A DNA stretch of 54,144 bases from Victivallales bacterium. GTDB lineage: Bacteria; Verrucomicrobiota; Lentisphaeria; Oligosphaerales; Oligosphaeraceae. The stretch lies in assembly GCA_017535315.1 (NCBI GenBank), contig JAFXUD010000079.1, forward strand, positions 1 through 54,144. Reading direction: 5' to 3'. Under the pieces are notes generated by a model. That model was not told the origin of the DNA. It saw only the letters and a program-made list of their open reading frames with translations, and made no database searches. This document shows, in pieces, positions 18,162 to 27,045 of this stretch. Position numbers and translations under genes: made by a program. Every line of letters begins with the position of its first letter. The first letter of the stretch is position 1.

Positions 18162-18284
18162 ATGTCACTGCCAATAAACATAAAATCGCTTCTGGAACAG
18201 AGGATTGTCGAATCGACCCGCATTGAGTATAAGTCTGACCAGAACTCCATTCCTGATATCAACCTATACGGCAGCATTCATTGA
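18162..18284 (+). pseudogene. AlbA_2 gene N-terminal remnant
   Basis: 40 codons starting MSLPINIKSLLEQRIVESTR, nearly the same as the first 25 residues of the intact protein at 11872 (MSLPVNISDLLYQRIVESTR). Homology ends after IEYKSDQN, and the frame stops 14 codons later at 18284. The next frame belongs to an unrelated gene remnant, so the two were joined by a deletion or insertion near 18250. Confidence 0.85.
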
Positions 18285-19002
18285 TGAAAATCGGCTGCAC
18301 GCCCTTGCATTCACCCTTGCGTATAACGACTATTCCCTGGACGAATGGGAAGAACTGCTCGGTCCATCCCCTGACTGGAATAAATACTTCGCCCGTTCAA
18401 TTGCAACCGAGGCCATTGCATACGACGACCTGAAGAAGTCTTTTCTCAAGGCAACCTTGAAGCAATCGCCACTCGGGGCCAAAATCGGAATACTTTTGCT
18501 CAATTATGGAGGCGTCAGCTATTTCGCCCTGGCAAACCAGGAGGACAATGCCGCGCTGATTAACTGGAGATTTGCGGAAAGACTGATTGATGTCACACTT
18601 GCGAAACAACACTCCTCTGCGGAGATTCAGGAATGGGACGAGCACAACACGCGGATACTCAAACGCAGCCGCTCCTTCAATACGTTGTTCTGGCCGAGTA
18701 TGTTGGGTGCCGCAATCAAACAGAATGCCAGCCTCGACGACTGGCAGCTGGCCATGCTCGCCTGGCAGGTGATGGACTTCCGACGTTCGCACAATGAGAG
18801 TTTGCCAGAATCACTAGACGCGCTTGAGGGGGCAATCACTACATCCTCCGATGGCCGCCCCTTTGAATACGAGCACGGTACTCTGGAGAACAGCAAGTAT
18901 GAGCCGAAACAGACCTTTCAGGGCTTTCGCATCTACCGTCCTGCAATCGAGTTTAAAAACGGAAGAATCTATCGAGCATCCATCAGCGTACCTCTAGACT
19001 GA
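18257..19002 (+). pseudogene. C-terminal part of an uncharacterised protein
   Basis: An open frame of about 248 codons with no start of its own: its upstream part (from 18205) is out-of-frame AlbA_2 DNA. The protein-like part begins at ISTYTAAFIDENRLHALAF. Later come SLDEWEELLGPSPDWNKYF and, near the end, LPESLDALEGAITTSSDGRP, FEYEHGTLE. The L-P-x-S-L-x-x-L followed by D-G-x-P-F-x-Y pattern recurs at the ends of long membrane-anchored proteins of unknown function in PVC bacteria. Reading is intact to the stop at 19002, so decay is recent or a chimeric product might still be made from the ATG at 18205. Confidence 0.55.
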
Positions 19003-19038
19003 GCTCAGCCTCTTCAGAAGTCAGGAAGAATTTTAAAA

Positions 19039-19212
19039 ATGTGCGCCTCGCGAATGGCAAAACGCCAAAGAAGGTATATTTTATCGGATTTCAGCAAGGA
19101 CTACAAGCTTATGCGGAAACATTGCTTGGACATGTCATGCCTCGACGTTGTCATCGCCATGCTCGCCTCTGGCGAAGTACTGTACGAAGCACCAAAGAGA
19201 GATGTATTTTAA
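19039..19212 (+). pseudogene. YafQ/RelE-type toxin, truncated
   Basis: 57 residues. DFSKDYKLMRKHCLDMSCLD, VVIAMLASGE, then APKRDVF is the first half of a YafQ-family mRNA interferase (F-x-K-D-Y-K-L-M-K-K-R, then L-x-x-V-I-x-x-L-A-x-G-E). The second half with the catalytic histidines is missing and the frame ends at 19212. No antitoxin gene precedes it. Probably dead. Confidence 0.65.
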
Positions 19213-19243
19213 TACTTTTGAAATTATCTCTCAGAAAAGGTCA

Positions 19244-19358
19244 CCTGTACGGTTGTGGTGGGGCAATGCCGCTGTCAGTTTTGAGAGTCCTGCAGATAGT
19301 CAATCCGACTAGCCCTTGCAGCTTCTCAAACCAGCACGAGAACGTGCTACCGTACAGG
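19244..19358 (+). promoter_or_regulatory. dyads upstream of glycyl radical enzyme
   Basis: Perfect 10-bp inverted repeat CCTGTACGGT (19244-19253) / ACCGTACAGG (19349-19358), with a 6-bp hairpin AGCACG/CGTGCT at 19333-19348 beside the right arm. It ends 25 bases before the enzyme start, so it may be a regulator-binding pair or leader structure. Confidence 0.4.
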
Positions 19359-19383
19359 AAAAAACGGCAAGGAGATGGATACG

Positions 19384-21507
19384 ATGAATGAACGAATTGC
19401 ACAGCTGGTCAAGGCAGTGCGGTCTGGGGAAATATTCCCTCCCGTCAAAAAAGTCGAATACGATGAGTTTGACCTGAAGCTTGCCGCCCCGCTGCGGATT
19501 GCCAAACGGTTGACGGAATATATGGAGGCACAGCCCTGTTATTTCACAAAAGACAACGAGCTGCTGGGCATGATGCACTTCGATGGCTCGGTGGAAGCGG
19601 AACTGTTTCCACGCACGGGACACCCGTTCTTCAAGGAAACCAGTGGAAAATATTATTTCAAGCCGCAGGAAAACCTCTGCACTTTCGAATGGCAGCATTC
19701 CAACGCCGATTTCGGCAAGGTCATCCGCCTGGGACTGGAGGGATTCCGCCGCGAAATCATCGAATCGCGCAAACAGTATCCCTGCGACCTGCCCAAGCTG
19801 TATTTCCTGGCTGGGCTGGAAGCAATGATTCGCGGAATTGTCCGCCGTGCGCAGCAGTATGCGGCGGAATGTCGGAAACAGGCATCCATGTGTCAAGATT
19901 CAGAACGGAAAGCAACGCTCCTGCGCATGGCCGCCAATTGCATGCAGGTGCCAGAACATCCCGCACGAACTTTTGAAGAGGCCGTCCAATGCCTGTATTT
20001 CTGCTTCATCTTCCAGCCTGACAGCATTGGACGTCCCGACCAGTATCTTTACCCGCTGTATCAAAAGGATATGTCCGAAGGCACGCTGACAAAAGAACAT
20101 GCAAAAGAGCTGCTGCAGGAGCTCTACGTGATGATCCACGGCTGGACGCATTACGGCACCTCCAACGGCGACAAAGGCGCGGAATCGCATTTCGTGGTCG
20201 GCGGCTATACGGTCGATCATAAGTGCGCCTGGAATGAATTATCTGAACTGCTTGTGGACGCCATGATGGAGGTGGATCTGATACGTCCGCAGGTATCGCT
20301 CCGATGGAACAAACTCACGCCGCGCTCCGTGCTCCGCAAAATGCTGGACTATGAACGTAAAGACAAAAACAAACGCATTGCGCTGGTCAATGACGAGCCG
20401 CGGATTGCCGCCATGCTGAAAAATGGCATTCCATGGGAGACTGCTTACGATTACATTATGGTGGGCTGCAATGAACCTGCTTATCAGGGCGGCATTTCCC
20501 TCGGTGGGAATACCACGAACATTGTCCGTTCCCTGGTGAACACCCTGAATGACCGTCGTGCCGAAGTGCTGGACTGTCGGGATTTCGATTCGTTCTATGC
20601 GATTTACGAGCAGGAACTGTACCGTGACCTGGAGACAATCCTGAATTATTCCAACCGCTTTAATATGCTGAGGTCGCGGGACTGCAATGTACTGACCTCG
20701 CTGTTTATGACAGGCTGTATTGAGCGTGCTACCAGCGTAACGCAGGGCGGTGCCATTCGTGCTCGGTGGTGCGCCAATTTCATGGGATCAACCAACCTAA
20801 TTGATTCCCTGTGCATCATCCGACAATTCGTTTACGAGGAGAAACGCTGCACCATGGAAACGCTGCTGGCTGCGCTGGACGCGGATTGGAAAGGTTATGA
20901 GGTGCTGCGCACGGAAATACTGAAATACGGCTTTTTTTTCGGCAACAACGACGATTTGTCCAACAGCATAGCTCACCGTTTCTATACCTCGGTCTATAAC
21001 TTTGCAAAAGGACGGACTGACATTTTCGGACATTATCTCTGCTTTGGCAACCTGACTGGATACCGTACGCATTTCGCACAATACGGTGCCTTGACACAAG
21101 CAACCCCTGATGGTCGGATTGCAGGCAGCGCCCTGTTATTCGGTTCTGGACAGGCGGAAAGCAAAGACCGTGACGGAGTGACATCGCTCCTGCTTTCTGT
21201 AGCACATGCGGATCCGACTGGCGTAATGTGCGGTAACTCCATCCTGAATCTTTCCGTCGATGAAAATACCGTTCAGAATGATGAAAGTTTTGAAAAACTG
21301 GTTTTGCTGATAGAAATCTATTTCCAGGAAGGCGGTCTGCATCTTCAGCTCAACCATGTTTCCGCCGAAGAGTTGATTGCGGCGCAAAAAGAACCTGACA
21401 AATACAAGAGCATTCGAGTGCGGGTCTCGGGTTTCTCCGCCACTTTCGTGAAATTGGAGGATGCTATTCAAGATAACGTGATTGCCAGAACGGTCAGCCA
21501 AATCTGA
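19384..21507 (+). CDS. glycyl radical enzyme (pyruvate formate-lyase family)
   Basis: 707 residues from the ATG at 19384; aaggag lies 9 bases upstream, while the in-frame ATG at 19375 would overlap that site. The C-terminal glycyl radical motif is R-V-S-G-F-S (680-685, radical at G683), followed by the usual F-V-x-L and a late Q-x-x-V-I-x-R. The active-site thiyl is C362 in VGCNEPAYQGG; the G-C-x-E-P form with E364 is that of dehydratase/lyase-type members, not the C-C pair of true pyruvate formate-lyase. Length is slightly short for the family (about 760-850). It should act anaerobically and needs a radical-SAM activase, which is not nearby. Substrate cannot be told from sequence; a diol, hydroxyproline or C-C lyase role are all possible. 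Confidence 0.88.
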   Translation: MNERIAQLVKAVRSGEIFPPVKKVEYDEFDLKLAAPLRIAKRLTEYMEAQPCYFTKDNELLGMMHFDGSVEAELFPRTGHPFFKETSGKYYFKPQENLCTFEWQHSNADFGKVIRLGLEGFRREIIESRKQYPCDLPKLYFLAGLEAMIRGIVRRAQQYAAECRKQASMCQDSERKATLLRMAANCMQVPEHPARTFEEAVQCLYFCFIFQPDSIGRPDQYLYPLYQKDMSEGTLTKEHAKELLQELYVMIHGWTHYGTSNGDKGAESHFVVGGYTVDHKCAWNELSELLVDAMMEVDLIRPQVSLRWNKLTPRSVLRKMLDYERKDKNKRIALVNDEPRIAAMLKNGIPWETAYDYIMVGCNEPAYQGGISLGGNTTNIVRSLVNTLNDRRAEVLDCRDFDSFYAIYEQELYRDLETILNYSNRFNMLRSRDCNVLTSLFMTGCIERATSVTQGGAIRARWCANFMGSTNLIDSLCIIRQFVYEEKRCTMETLLAALDADWKGYEVLRTEILKYGFFFGNNDDLSNSIAHRFYTSVYNFAKGRTDIFGHYLCFGNLTGYRTHFAQYGALTQATPDGRIAGSALLFGSGQAESKDRDGVTSLLLSVAHADPTGVMCGNSILNLSVDENTVQNDESFEKLVLLIEIYFQEGGLHLQLNHVSAEELIAAQKEPDKYKSIRVRVSGFSATFVKLEDAIQDNVIARTVSQI

Positions 21508-21514
21508 AAAACAA

Positions 21515-21926
21515 GGGAATTATATACTTAAGTTTCCAAGTATTCCATTACCCCCTGATTAGGAGCGAAGCGAGTGCCTCTGGTGTGATTGAAACCCGAG
21601 GCTGGTTTTTGTCGCGCCTACGGTGCTTTTTTGGGTAATTATATACTTGAGTTTCCTGATGTAATTATCCCTCACTGGCCGATAGCCAGGATGCGCCTTG
21701 CCGCTTCGCTGCGCTACGCGTCAAGGCGCACGGGGATTGGGGTGGGCCTCTGACCGTGGGTTTCGCTTCGCCGCTGTCGCGGCTTCGCTCCACCCACGGC
21801 TATACTCTTGCCGCCGCTAACGCGGCTCTTCTCTGTTGGTGAAGTCCAATCGGCAACTAAAGTATATAATTTCCCTTTTTTTCAGTGCATAGAAGGTTTC
21901 ACTGGAAACTCAAGTATATAATTCCC
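21515..21926. mobile_element. MITE-like element with nested inverted repeats
   Basis: A 412-bp stretch bounded by 23-bp inverted repeats (21515-21537 and 21904-21926, one mismatch; core AATTATATACTT). A second, inner inverted pair of the same sequence lies at 21633-21656 and 21855-21875. No gene inside; the interior is GC-rich with hairpins, for example cgtggg...cccacgg around 21755-21800. It fills most of the gap between the radical enzyme (ends 21507) and the DUF1835 gene (21972). Nested copies suggest one element inserted in another. The first 120 bases may also terminate the enzyme transcript (a T run follows cggtgc). Confidence 0.7.
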
Positions 21927-21971
21927 TATTAATACTTGGAAAAACTCAACGCAATACAGCAAAAGAAAATC

Positions 21972-22760
21972 ATGGTTGAGACTGAACTTCATATTCTGAA
22001 TGGGGAGTATGCCTTGGAACTCTGGAAGCAATGCGGCTTTCAGGGACAAAGTCTGGTCTGGCGAGAAACCTATTTGGAAGGCCCCCTGCCCGACACGGAC
22101 GATCTGGATGTTTTCCGAAATGCCAGAGCGGAATATCTTTCCCATTTCGACGAACTTGCTGGTATTGACAAATCCCGTCTATATCGGCATCTGCTGAAAA
22201 TGGACGAAGCGGTGCTTCTTCTGCCGACGGAAGCGACGTTGATGCTCTGGTTCGATTCCTGCATATTTGACCAGACCATCCTGATGCGGATTTTGTATTT
22301 GCTCAACTGGAAGGATACTGCGATAAACGTTTTCCTGTATTGCTGTGACGGCAATTGTCTGGGGAAAACCGATTTCATTCAGGGAGACTCTAGAAAAGTA
22401 CAACTTCAGCCTCATGACTGGGCTGCAGCACGAGAAGCCTGGACGCTTTTCATTCGTAAAGATGCCGACGGAATCATGAAGCTGCTTGAACGCGAACCGT
22501 TCGAACGTCTGCCGAAAATGAAAAAAGCCCTGCTGCGCTGCATTGACGAGATCCCCGACCAGAACGGTCTGACCAGAACCCAACAGCAGATTCTTGAACT
22601 TGTCGCCGATGGCCGACATGAGTTCATGAAAATCTTCGAAGGCCTGGATGACTTTGAAGAATATCCGTTTTTAGGCGATACCGCCTGTCAGCGTCTGCTG
22701 GACCAGCTGGTGCAGAACGGTTTTCTGCTCCGACGCGAGAATCGTTACGAATTACCGTAA
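21972..22760 (+). CDS. DUF1835 domain protein
   Basis: 262 residues from the ATG at 21972. The opening TELHILNGEYALELWKQCGF, then LVWRETYLEGPLP, is the DUF1835 signature (H-I-x-N-G-x-x-A, then W-R-x-x-x-x-E-G-P). The D-x-D region (DLDVFRNARAEYLS), a predicted alpha/beta core (EAVLLLPTEATLMLWFD) and a C-terminal helical part with winged-helix look (RLLDQLVQNGFLLRRENR) follow. Biochemical function of the family is not established. An in-frame TTG at 21936 is less likely. The ribosome binding site is weak and the upstream DNA is the MITE-like element, so its expression may depend on that element. Confidence 0.8.
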   Translation: MVETELHILNGEYALELWKQCGFQGQSLVWRETYLEGPLPDTDDLDVFRNARAEYLSHFDELAGIDKSRLYRHLLKMDEAVLLLPTEATLMLWFDSCIFDQTILMRILYLLNWKDTAINVFLYCCDGNCLGKTDFIQGDSRKVQLQPHDWAAAREAWTLFIRKDADGIMKLLEREPFERLPKMKKALLRCIDEIPDQNGLTRTQQQILELVADGRHEFMKIFEGLDDFEEYPFLGDTACQRLLDQLVQNGFLLRRENRYELP

Positions 22761-22884
22761 AACAATCCCCAATAGGAAGTTGTCGAGAATGTTTTTTCGT
22801 GATGCTGTGTTCACCAAGAGGGTTGGAAACAGCATCATATTTGTTGCGCCTTTCCAAGTGGATGCAGTGGATGTCTGGCGCAAA

Positions 22885-22936
22885 AGCCCCGCGGGGGGCA
22901 ATCGCCCCTCTGGGGCGATTACGCCGCTCCGCGGCT
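22885..22936. terminator. strong hairpin between convergent genes
   Basis: AATCGCCCC (22900-22908), loop tct, GGGGCGATT (22912-22920), with further imperfect pairing AGCCCCGCGG/CCGCGGCT outside. It lies between the convergent genes ending at 22760 and 22945. No T run, so termination is plausible but not certain. Confidence 0.5.
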
Positions 22937-22944
22937 GCTGAAAA

Positions 22945-24165
22945 CTACCCTTGGGGGACATAGTGTTGTTTTAATTTGATATATCGGTAAAGTTCATGCG
23001 GTTTCAGCATGAAAAGTTTCCCCGATTCGCCACCGTCACTGACTAGTTTCATCGCCTGGGCCAATGTCTGCATTCCCATAATGGAGTTTGCGAAACGTGC
23101 ATGAAGGGCTTTTCCGTTGAAATAGACAGGACTCAAACCGAAAAACGGCATGTCAAAAGGCATAATAAGCCAATCGGTTTCATAACGCCGGCCTCTTTCA
23201 AATTCCCGAATGACCTCCGAAGCCTCTCCCGCACCAGGGAACCAATGCGGGACCTGCTGATTGAAAACGGTCATGCCGTTGGCTTCATAAATCACTTTGC
23301 CAGGCATATTGCTGTCTTTGTAGGTGATATAGTATTCGAACCCCGCTTTGGAAACCGCATCGAATTGCGGAGTGCCAGTATTATGCTTGTAGAACGGGCT
23401 GGCATCCTGCCACGGATAATAACCGCGGGGCACCAGATGTTCACCCAGCAAATCAGCGATTTTCCTGCGGGCATTGGTCAGCAGAGAAGTCAGCATTTCT
23501 GGTTCAATCATCCCCTCCGCTTCGCACGCGACCACACTGCCGCCGCTGGAGATCATCGGTTCAACCTGCGGAAATACGCCGCCCTGATCCAACGGAATAT
23601 ACAGTTGTTCCAGAAGCTCTGGAGCATAATCATACCAGGTCGCTGGGAAGGCTAGACCAGCCCTGTATCCTTCCTGCCCCATCAAATCAAGTATGCGCGG
23701 CAGCGTCGGCAGATGTCCCAGATCCGCCGCATAAAACAGAAAACAGACGGGAAGGGCTTTTTCTGTGATTTTCTGTTTCAGGAATTCATCGGAAACCTCT
23801 TCTTCCCATGGTGCATGGATATCGGTCAGCCAGTCCTGCGGCAGAGGATGCGTTTTCTGTATGGAAAAGGCATGACGCGGATCCACTCCAATCAAATCGA
23901 AGAAAACATTGCCGCGCGCAAATTCCGACATCACATTGTCGGTATTATGGGGATAGACGTTCTGGCAGCCGAGGATCAGCGGATTGTGCATCTTTTTCGC
24001 ATATTCCGAAACCACAGGGACAAACTCCTTCCATGTAAACGGATCATAGAGCGGAATCCGTTTTTCTCGCAGGAAAAGACACATCCTGGTTGGTAACATT
24101 AATCCGTGTGATTTGAAACGCAAGTCATTTGCTTCCCCGACAAATCTGAGGTTTTTATACCTCAT
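22945..24165 (-). CDS. uncharacterised protein, possibly N-terminally truncated
   Basis: 406 residues from the ATG at 24165 (MRYKNLRFVGEANDLRF); an in-frame TTG at 24198 gives 417. Neither has a good ribosome binding site and the protein seems to begin mid-domain. It has a D-L-I-G-V-D stretch, ALPVCFLFYAADLGHLPTL, EPMISSGGSVVACEAEGM and RGYYPWQDASPFYKHNTGTP; acidic and aromatic residues at strand ends suggest an alpha/beta barrel or deacetylase-like hydrolase. I do not recognise the family. No signal peptide in the present frame; if the true N-terminus was lost to the effector island on the other side, a secreted enzyme is possible. Confidence 0.6.
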   Translation of the reverse strand: MRYKNLRFVGEANDLRFKSHGLMLPTRMCLFLREKRIPLYDPFTWKEFVPVVSEYAKKMHNPLILGCQNVYPHNTDNVMSEFARGNVFFDLIGVDPRHAFSIQKTHPLPQDWLTDIHAPWEEEVSDEFLKQKITEKALPVCFLFYAADLGHLPTLPRILDLMGQEGYRAGLAFPATWYDYAPELLEQLYIPLDQGGVFPQVEPMISSGGSVVACEAEGMIEPEMLTSLLTNARRKIADLLGEHLVPRGYYPWQDASPFYKHNTGTPQFDAVSKAGFEYYITYKDSNMPGKVIYEANGMTVFNQQVPHWFPGAGEASEVIREFERGRRYETDWLIMPFDMPFFGLSPVYFNGKALHARFANSIMGMQTLAQAMKLVSDGGESGKLFMLKPHELYRYIKLKQHYVPQG

Positions 24166-24197
24166 ATGACGGCAAAACTCAACGAATGGAATGGACA

Positions 24198-24284
24198 ATG
24201 GAGTTCAAAGACCTTGATTTCTATAGGCAGTCTTGTGTAATCAAAGCAAATGGAATCAAGACAGATAAGGAACAAATACTATGA
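24198..24284 (+). CDS. 28-residue leader peptide (tentative)
   Basis: MEFKDLDFYRQSCVIKANGI followed by KTDKEQIL and a TGA that overlaps the next ATG as ATGA at 24281. Such overlap allows translational coupling to the 915-residue protein. It overlaps the divergent TTG start region. Small size and absence of a known family make it tentative; the next gene also has its own aagga site. Confidence 0.3.
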   Translation: MEFKDLDFYRQSCVIKANGIKTDKEQIL

Positions 24285-27028
24285 GCGAAATAAATACATT
24301 AAGAGGTCTCAACAGAGTCAGCGTGGACTTTCGGCCCGAAATCGCGCCGAATGTGGAGAAGACTGGCAAAGCAAACCCCATCCTGCCAGGAGGCGACGCC
24401 GTCCAAGGGGAGGCACCGCTGGAAAAGGCCAACGCCAAGAGCGTCGTTCAAGAGCTGGACGTACTGCTCCTGAACGCGGCGGGCAAGTCGGTATCCGCAG
24501 ACACCGTGCAGAACGTCCAGGAGGTCAACAAGTCGCTTGTTAACAAGGGCGTGCTGACCAAAAAGGAGGCATCCAAGCTCGAAAGCCTCGCAGAGGACGC
24601 GGCGGCGAAGCTGAAGGCGCTCGACAAGTTCTCTGGTCGGGAGCTCGCCAAGGCACTGATGCAGGACAAGAAGACGGGCGAAACGGTCTGGAGCAAGGGC
24701 TTTTTCGGCTTGAACTCCGCCGCCAAGGCGGTGAAGGCGGCAATCGAGGCGCAGCAGACACTTTCGGCGGAACTCGCCAAGTTCAATGACCGCCTTGCGC
24801 AGTCCAAGCAGGTTGATGCCGCCCAACAGGAACAGTTCACGGAACTGCAGTTCCAGTGCGACAGGCGCGCGTCGGAGATCGACTCGATCGTGTTCAGGAT
24901 GTACGACCTCGCCCAGAAGGACGTGGTGAACGGGGCGGATGCCGACCCACAGACCAAGGCACTGCTCGAAGCGACGTTCAAGGAGCTTATGCCGCGCGAG
25001 GCGATCATGATGCACGGTACGGCGGAGGCGTTCGAGAAGTTGAACGCGACCATGGGCGAGCAGATGCGTCCGCTCGCCGAGAAACTGGACGCCTTCGCGG
25101 CGGACGGTTCCAAGGTGCTGAGCAGGGAGGAATTGCGCTCCCTGCGACGCGACATGGCGACCATGAAGAACGCCATCGCCAACGTGCGCGCGAACGGAAT
25201 CGAGGTCACGCACATCGGTCAGGACGGAAAATCGTACCCCGCGCACATCGAGGTGGACAAGTCCCTCCTCGCCGGGATGGAGAAGATTCTCGACGACGCC
25301 TCGCAGATGATCGCCCACGCAAAAAGAACCTCCGTATCCAGGGCACGCGATGCGTTCCTGAAGGAGGTAAATGTGAGCCTTTCCCCAGAGTCTGCGCCTG
25401 GAGGGAATAATCTGTCATTTTCCAGCGACACCAATCCCATTCTGCTCCAGCTGATGATGCTGAGGAACGAATTCGTCAAGACGCTCAACGCATTCGTGAC
25501 GGGCAAGAAGCCGATGAATAAATTCGACACCGTGATTGACGCATGCATCGCCAAGTTCAACCGAACCGAATTTGGCAACCTGGAAAAAAAACTGGAGCAG
25601 CTTGGCGTGGACCCCTCCGCAGCGAAGAGCATCTCCAAGGCGGTGTGCGGGCTTCATATCGTCAAGGCACAGTTCAAGGAGATGATGGAATCGACCGAAA
25701 AGCTGCTGAAGGACGACGCGGACTTTGGGATCGCAACGAGCGACGTGCGCAGGATCATGCTCGGCGAGAAAGGGGTTTCGAACATCGTCGAAGCTAAGGC
25801 ACTAGGGTTCAAGCCTGAGGATGTCGATTCCGACGCGGATGAGTCGAATATCGTCAACTCGCGGCCGCTGGGGGAAGGTTCAGGAGGAAAGACCTATATG
25901 CTGACGACAAAGTCAGGTGGGGAGCTCGTGTTCAAGCCCGAGCTCGACAGTCGTATCGGCCTGAAAGAAATCCTGCTCGGTTCGGGTGGCGCCTACGTTG
26001 GCAAGCAGAAGACGGCGAACCTGAACCTCGCCACGCAGAACACCGCAAAGGTGTTTGGTTGCGAGGACGTGGTCGTCAAGTATTCCGTTGGCAGCCACGG
26101 TGGGCAGTTCGGCGTTTTCATGGAAAAGGCCAAGGGCTACACCGCTGGAGCCTTCAGGGAGAAGCAAGTCCAAGGCGACGACGGCATCGCGCCAGCGGAC
26201 ATGCATAAGATCGAGAACGCCTCGGAGCAGACGAAGATTCAGGGCGAGATCGCCCAGAAACTCAACAGACTGATGTGGCTCGACCTGATCACAGGACAAG
26301 GCGACCGCCACTGGGGGATTTATTTCGTCCACGTTGACAAGAAAACCAAGGCGGTGACGGTCAAGGGCATCGACAACGACGCGTCGTTCGCCTCGTGGCG
26401 GATCGGCCTGCAAAAATATGCCCTCAACAAGAAGAATACCGACGAATTTGTGGCGAAGTTGAAGGATGTGTGCTCCAAGGTTCTAGGCCGTGGGTGGAAG
26501 ACGGAATACGAGGGCCGCATATTGAACGATCCAGGACTAGTGAAAAATCCCGACGGCACTATGACAATCGACCTTGCGAAGGTGGCTTCGCCCGAAATCA
26601 AGATGGCGATTATCCATGTTCTTGGCATGCAAAGCACCGCGCTTCCAGAGGAAATCGACCAGGACTTCTACGATAAGCTGATGGAGATGGAACAGCCTGC
26701 CAAGAAGCAGGCGTACCTTGACTCCATTGCGTCCAGAATCTCGCCAGACGCGCTGAAGGCGACCGAACTGCGCTTGGACGAGGCTATAGCCCACGCCAAG
26801 AAACTCAAGGCGAAGAACAAGGTGTACAGCACGGCACAGTGGCAGGATGCGAACACCCTCTCAATGATGACCCAAATGCAGACTAAAGTGGAGATAACGA
26901 AGTCCGACGGCACCACGGTCGAGGCCAAGAATGACTTGGAGTGTGTGAGCGACTTCTGCGAGCGGAACTGCCCGTCGTTCTATAAGCGCGATGGCTTCCA
27001 GTGGATGTTCAAACAGCCCAAAGTATGA
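24281..27028 (+). CDS. candidate effector with PI3/PI4-kinase-like domain
   Basis: 915 residues, no signal peptide. Residues about 40-500 are helical/coiled-coil-like. The C-terminal half has a PI3/PI4-kinase-like signature: glycine-rich loop PLGEGSGGKTYML (529-541), a likely ATP lysine K552 in LVFKPE, catalytic loop GQGDRHWGIYFV (G-D-R-H at 674-677) and metal site GIDNDASF (D698, D700). In PI3/4 kinases the loop is G-D-R-H-x-x-N; here I680 replaces N, so activity may be altered. The remainder (RISPDALKATELRLDEAI) is helical. Lipid or protein kinase activity on a host target is inferred. Effector status is inferred from the lack of a signal peptide and from the two damaged effector-style genes behind it; a chaperone-sized frame begins 17 bases downstream. 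Confidence 0.65.
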   Translation: MSEINTLRGLNRVSVDFRPEIAPNVEKTGKANPILPGGDAVQGEAPLEKANAKSVVQELDVLLLNAAGKSVSADTVQNVQEVNKSLVNKGVLTKKEASKLESLAEDAAAKLKALDKFSGRELAKALMQDKKTGETVWSKGFFGLNSAAKAVKAAIEAQQTLSAELAKFNDRLAQSKQVDAAQQEQFTELQFQCDRRASEIDSIVFRMYDLAQKDVVNGADADPQTKALLEATFKELMPREAIMMHGTAEAFEKLNATMGEQMRPLAEKLDAFAADGSKVLSREELRSLRRDMATMKNAIANVRANGIEVTHIGQDGKSYPAHIEVDKSLLAGMEKILDDASQMIAHAKRTSVSRARDAFLKEVNVSLSPESAPGGNNLSFSSDTNPILLQLMMLRNEFVKTLNAFVTGKKPMNKFDTVIDACIAKFNRTEFGNLEKKLEQLGVDPSAAKSISKAVCGLHIVKAQFKEMMESTEKLLKDDADFGIATSDVRRIMLGEKGVSNIVEAKALGFKPEDVDSDADESNIVNSRPLGEGSGGKTYMLTTKSGGELVFKPELDSRIGLKEILLGSGGAYVGKQKTANLNLATQNTAKVFGCEDVVVKYSVGSHGGQFGVFMEKAKGYTAGAFREKQVQGDDGIAPADMHKIENASEQTKIQGEIAQKLNRLMWLDLITGQGDRHWGIYFVHVDKKTKAVTVKGIDNDASFASWRIGLQKYALNKKNTDEFVAKLKDVCSKVLGRGWKTEYEGRILNDPGLVKNPDGTMTIDLAKVASPEIKMAIIHVLGMQSTALPEEIDQDFYDKLMEMEQPAKKQAYLDSIASRISPDALKATELRLDEAIAHAKKLKAKNKVYSTAQWQDANTLSMMTQMQTKVEITKSDGTTVEAKNDLECVSDFCERNCPSFYKRDGFQWMFKQPKV

Positions 27029-27045
27029 TTTTCTGAGGCATAACA

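Noticed and set aside
24299-25318. 339-codon minus-strand open frame under the kinase-like gene
   Set aside because: Antisense shadow, repetitive H/R/L composition without a domain.
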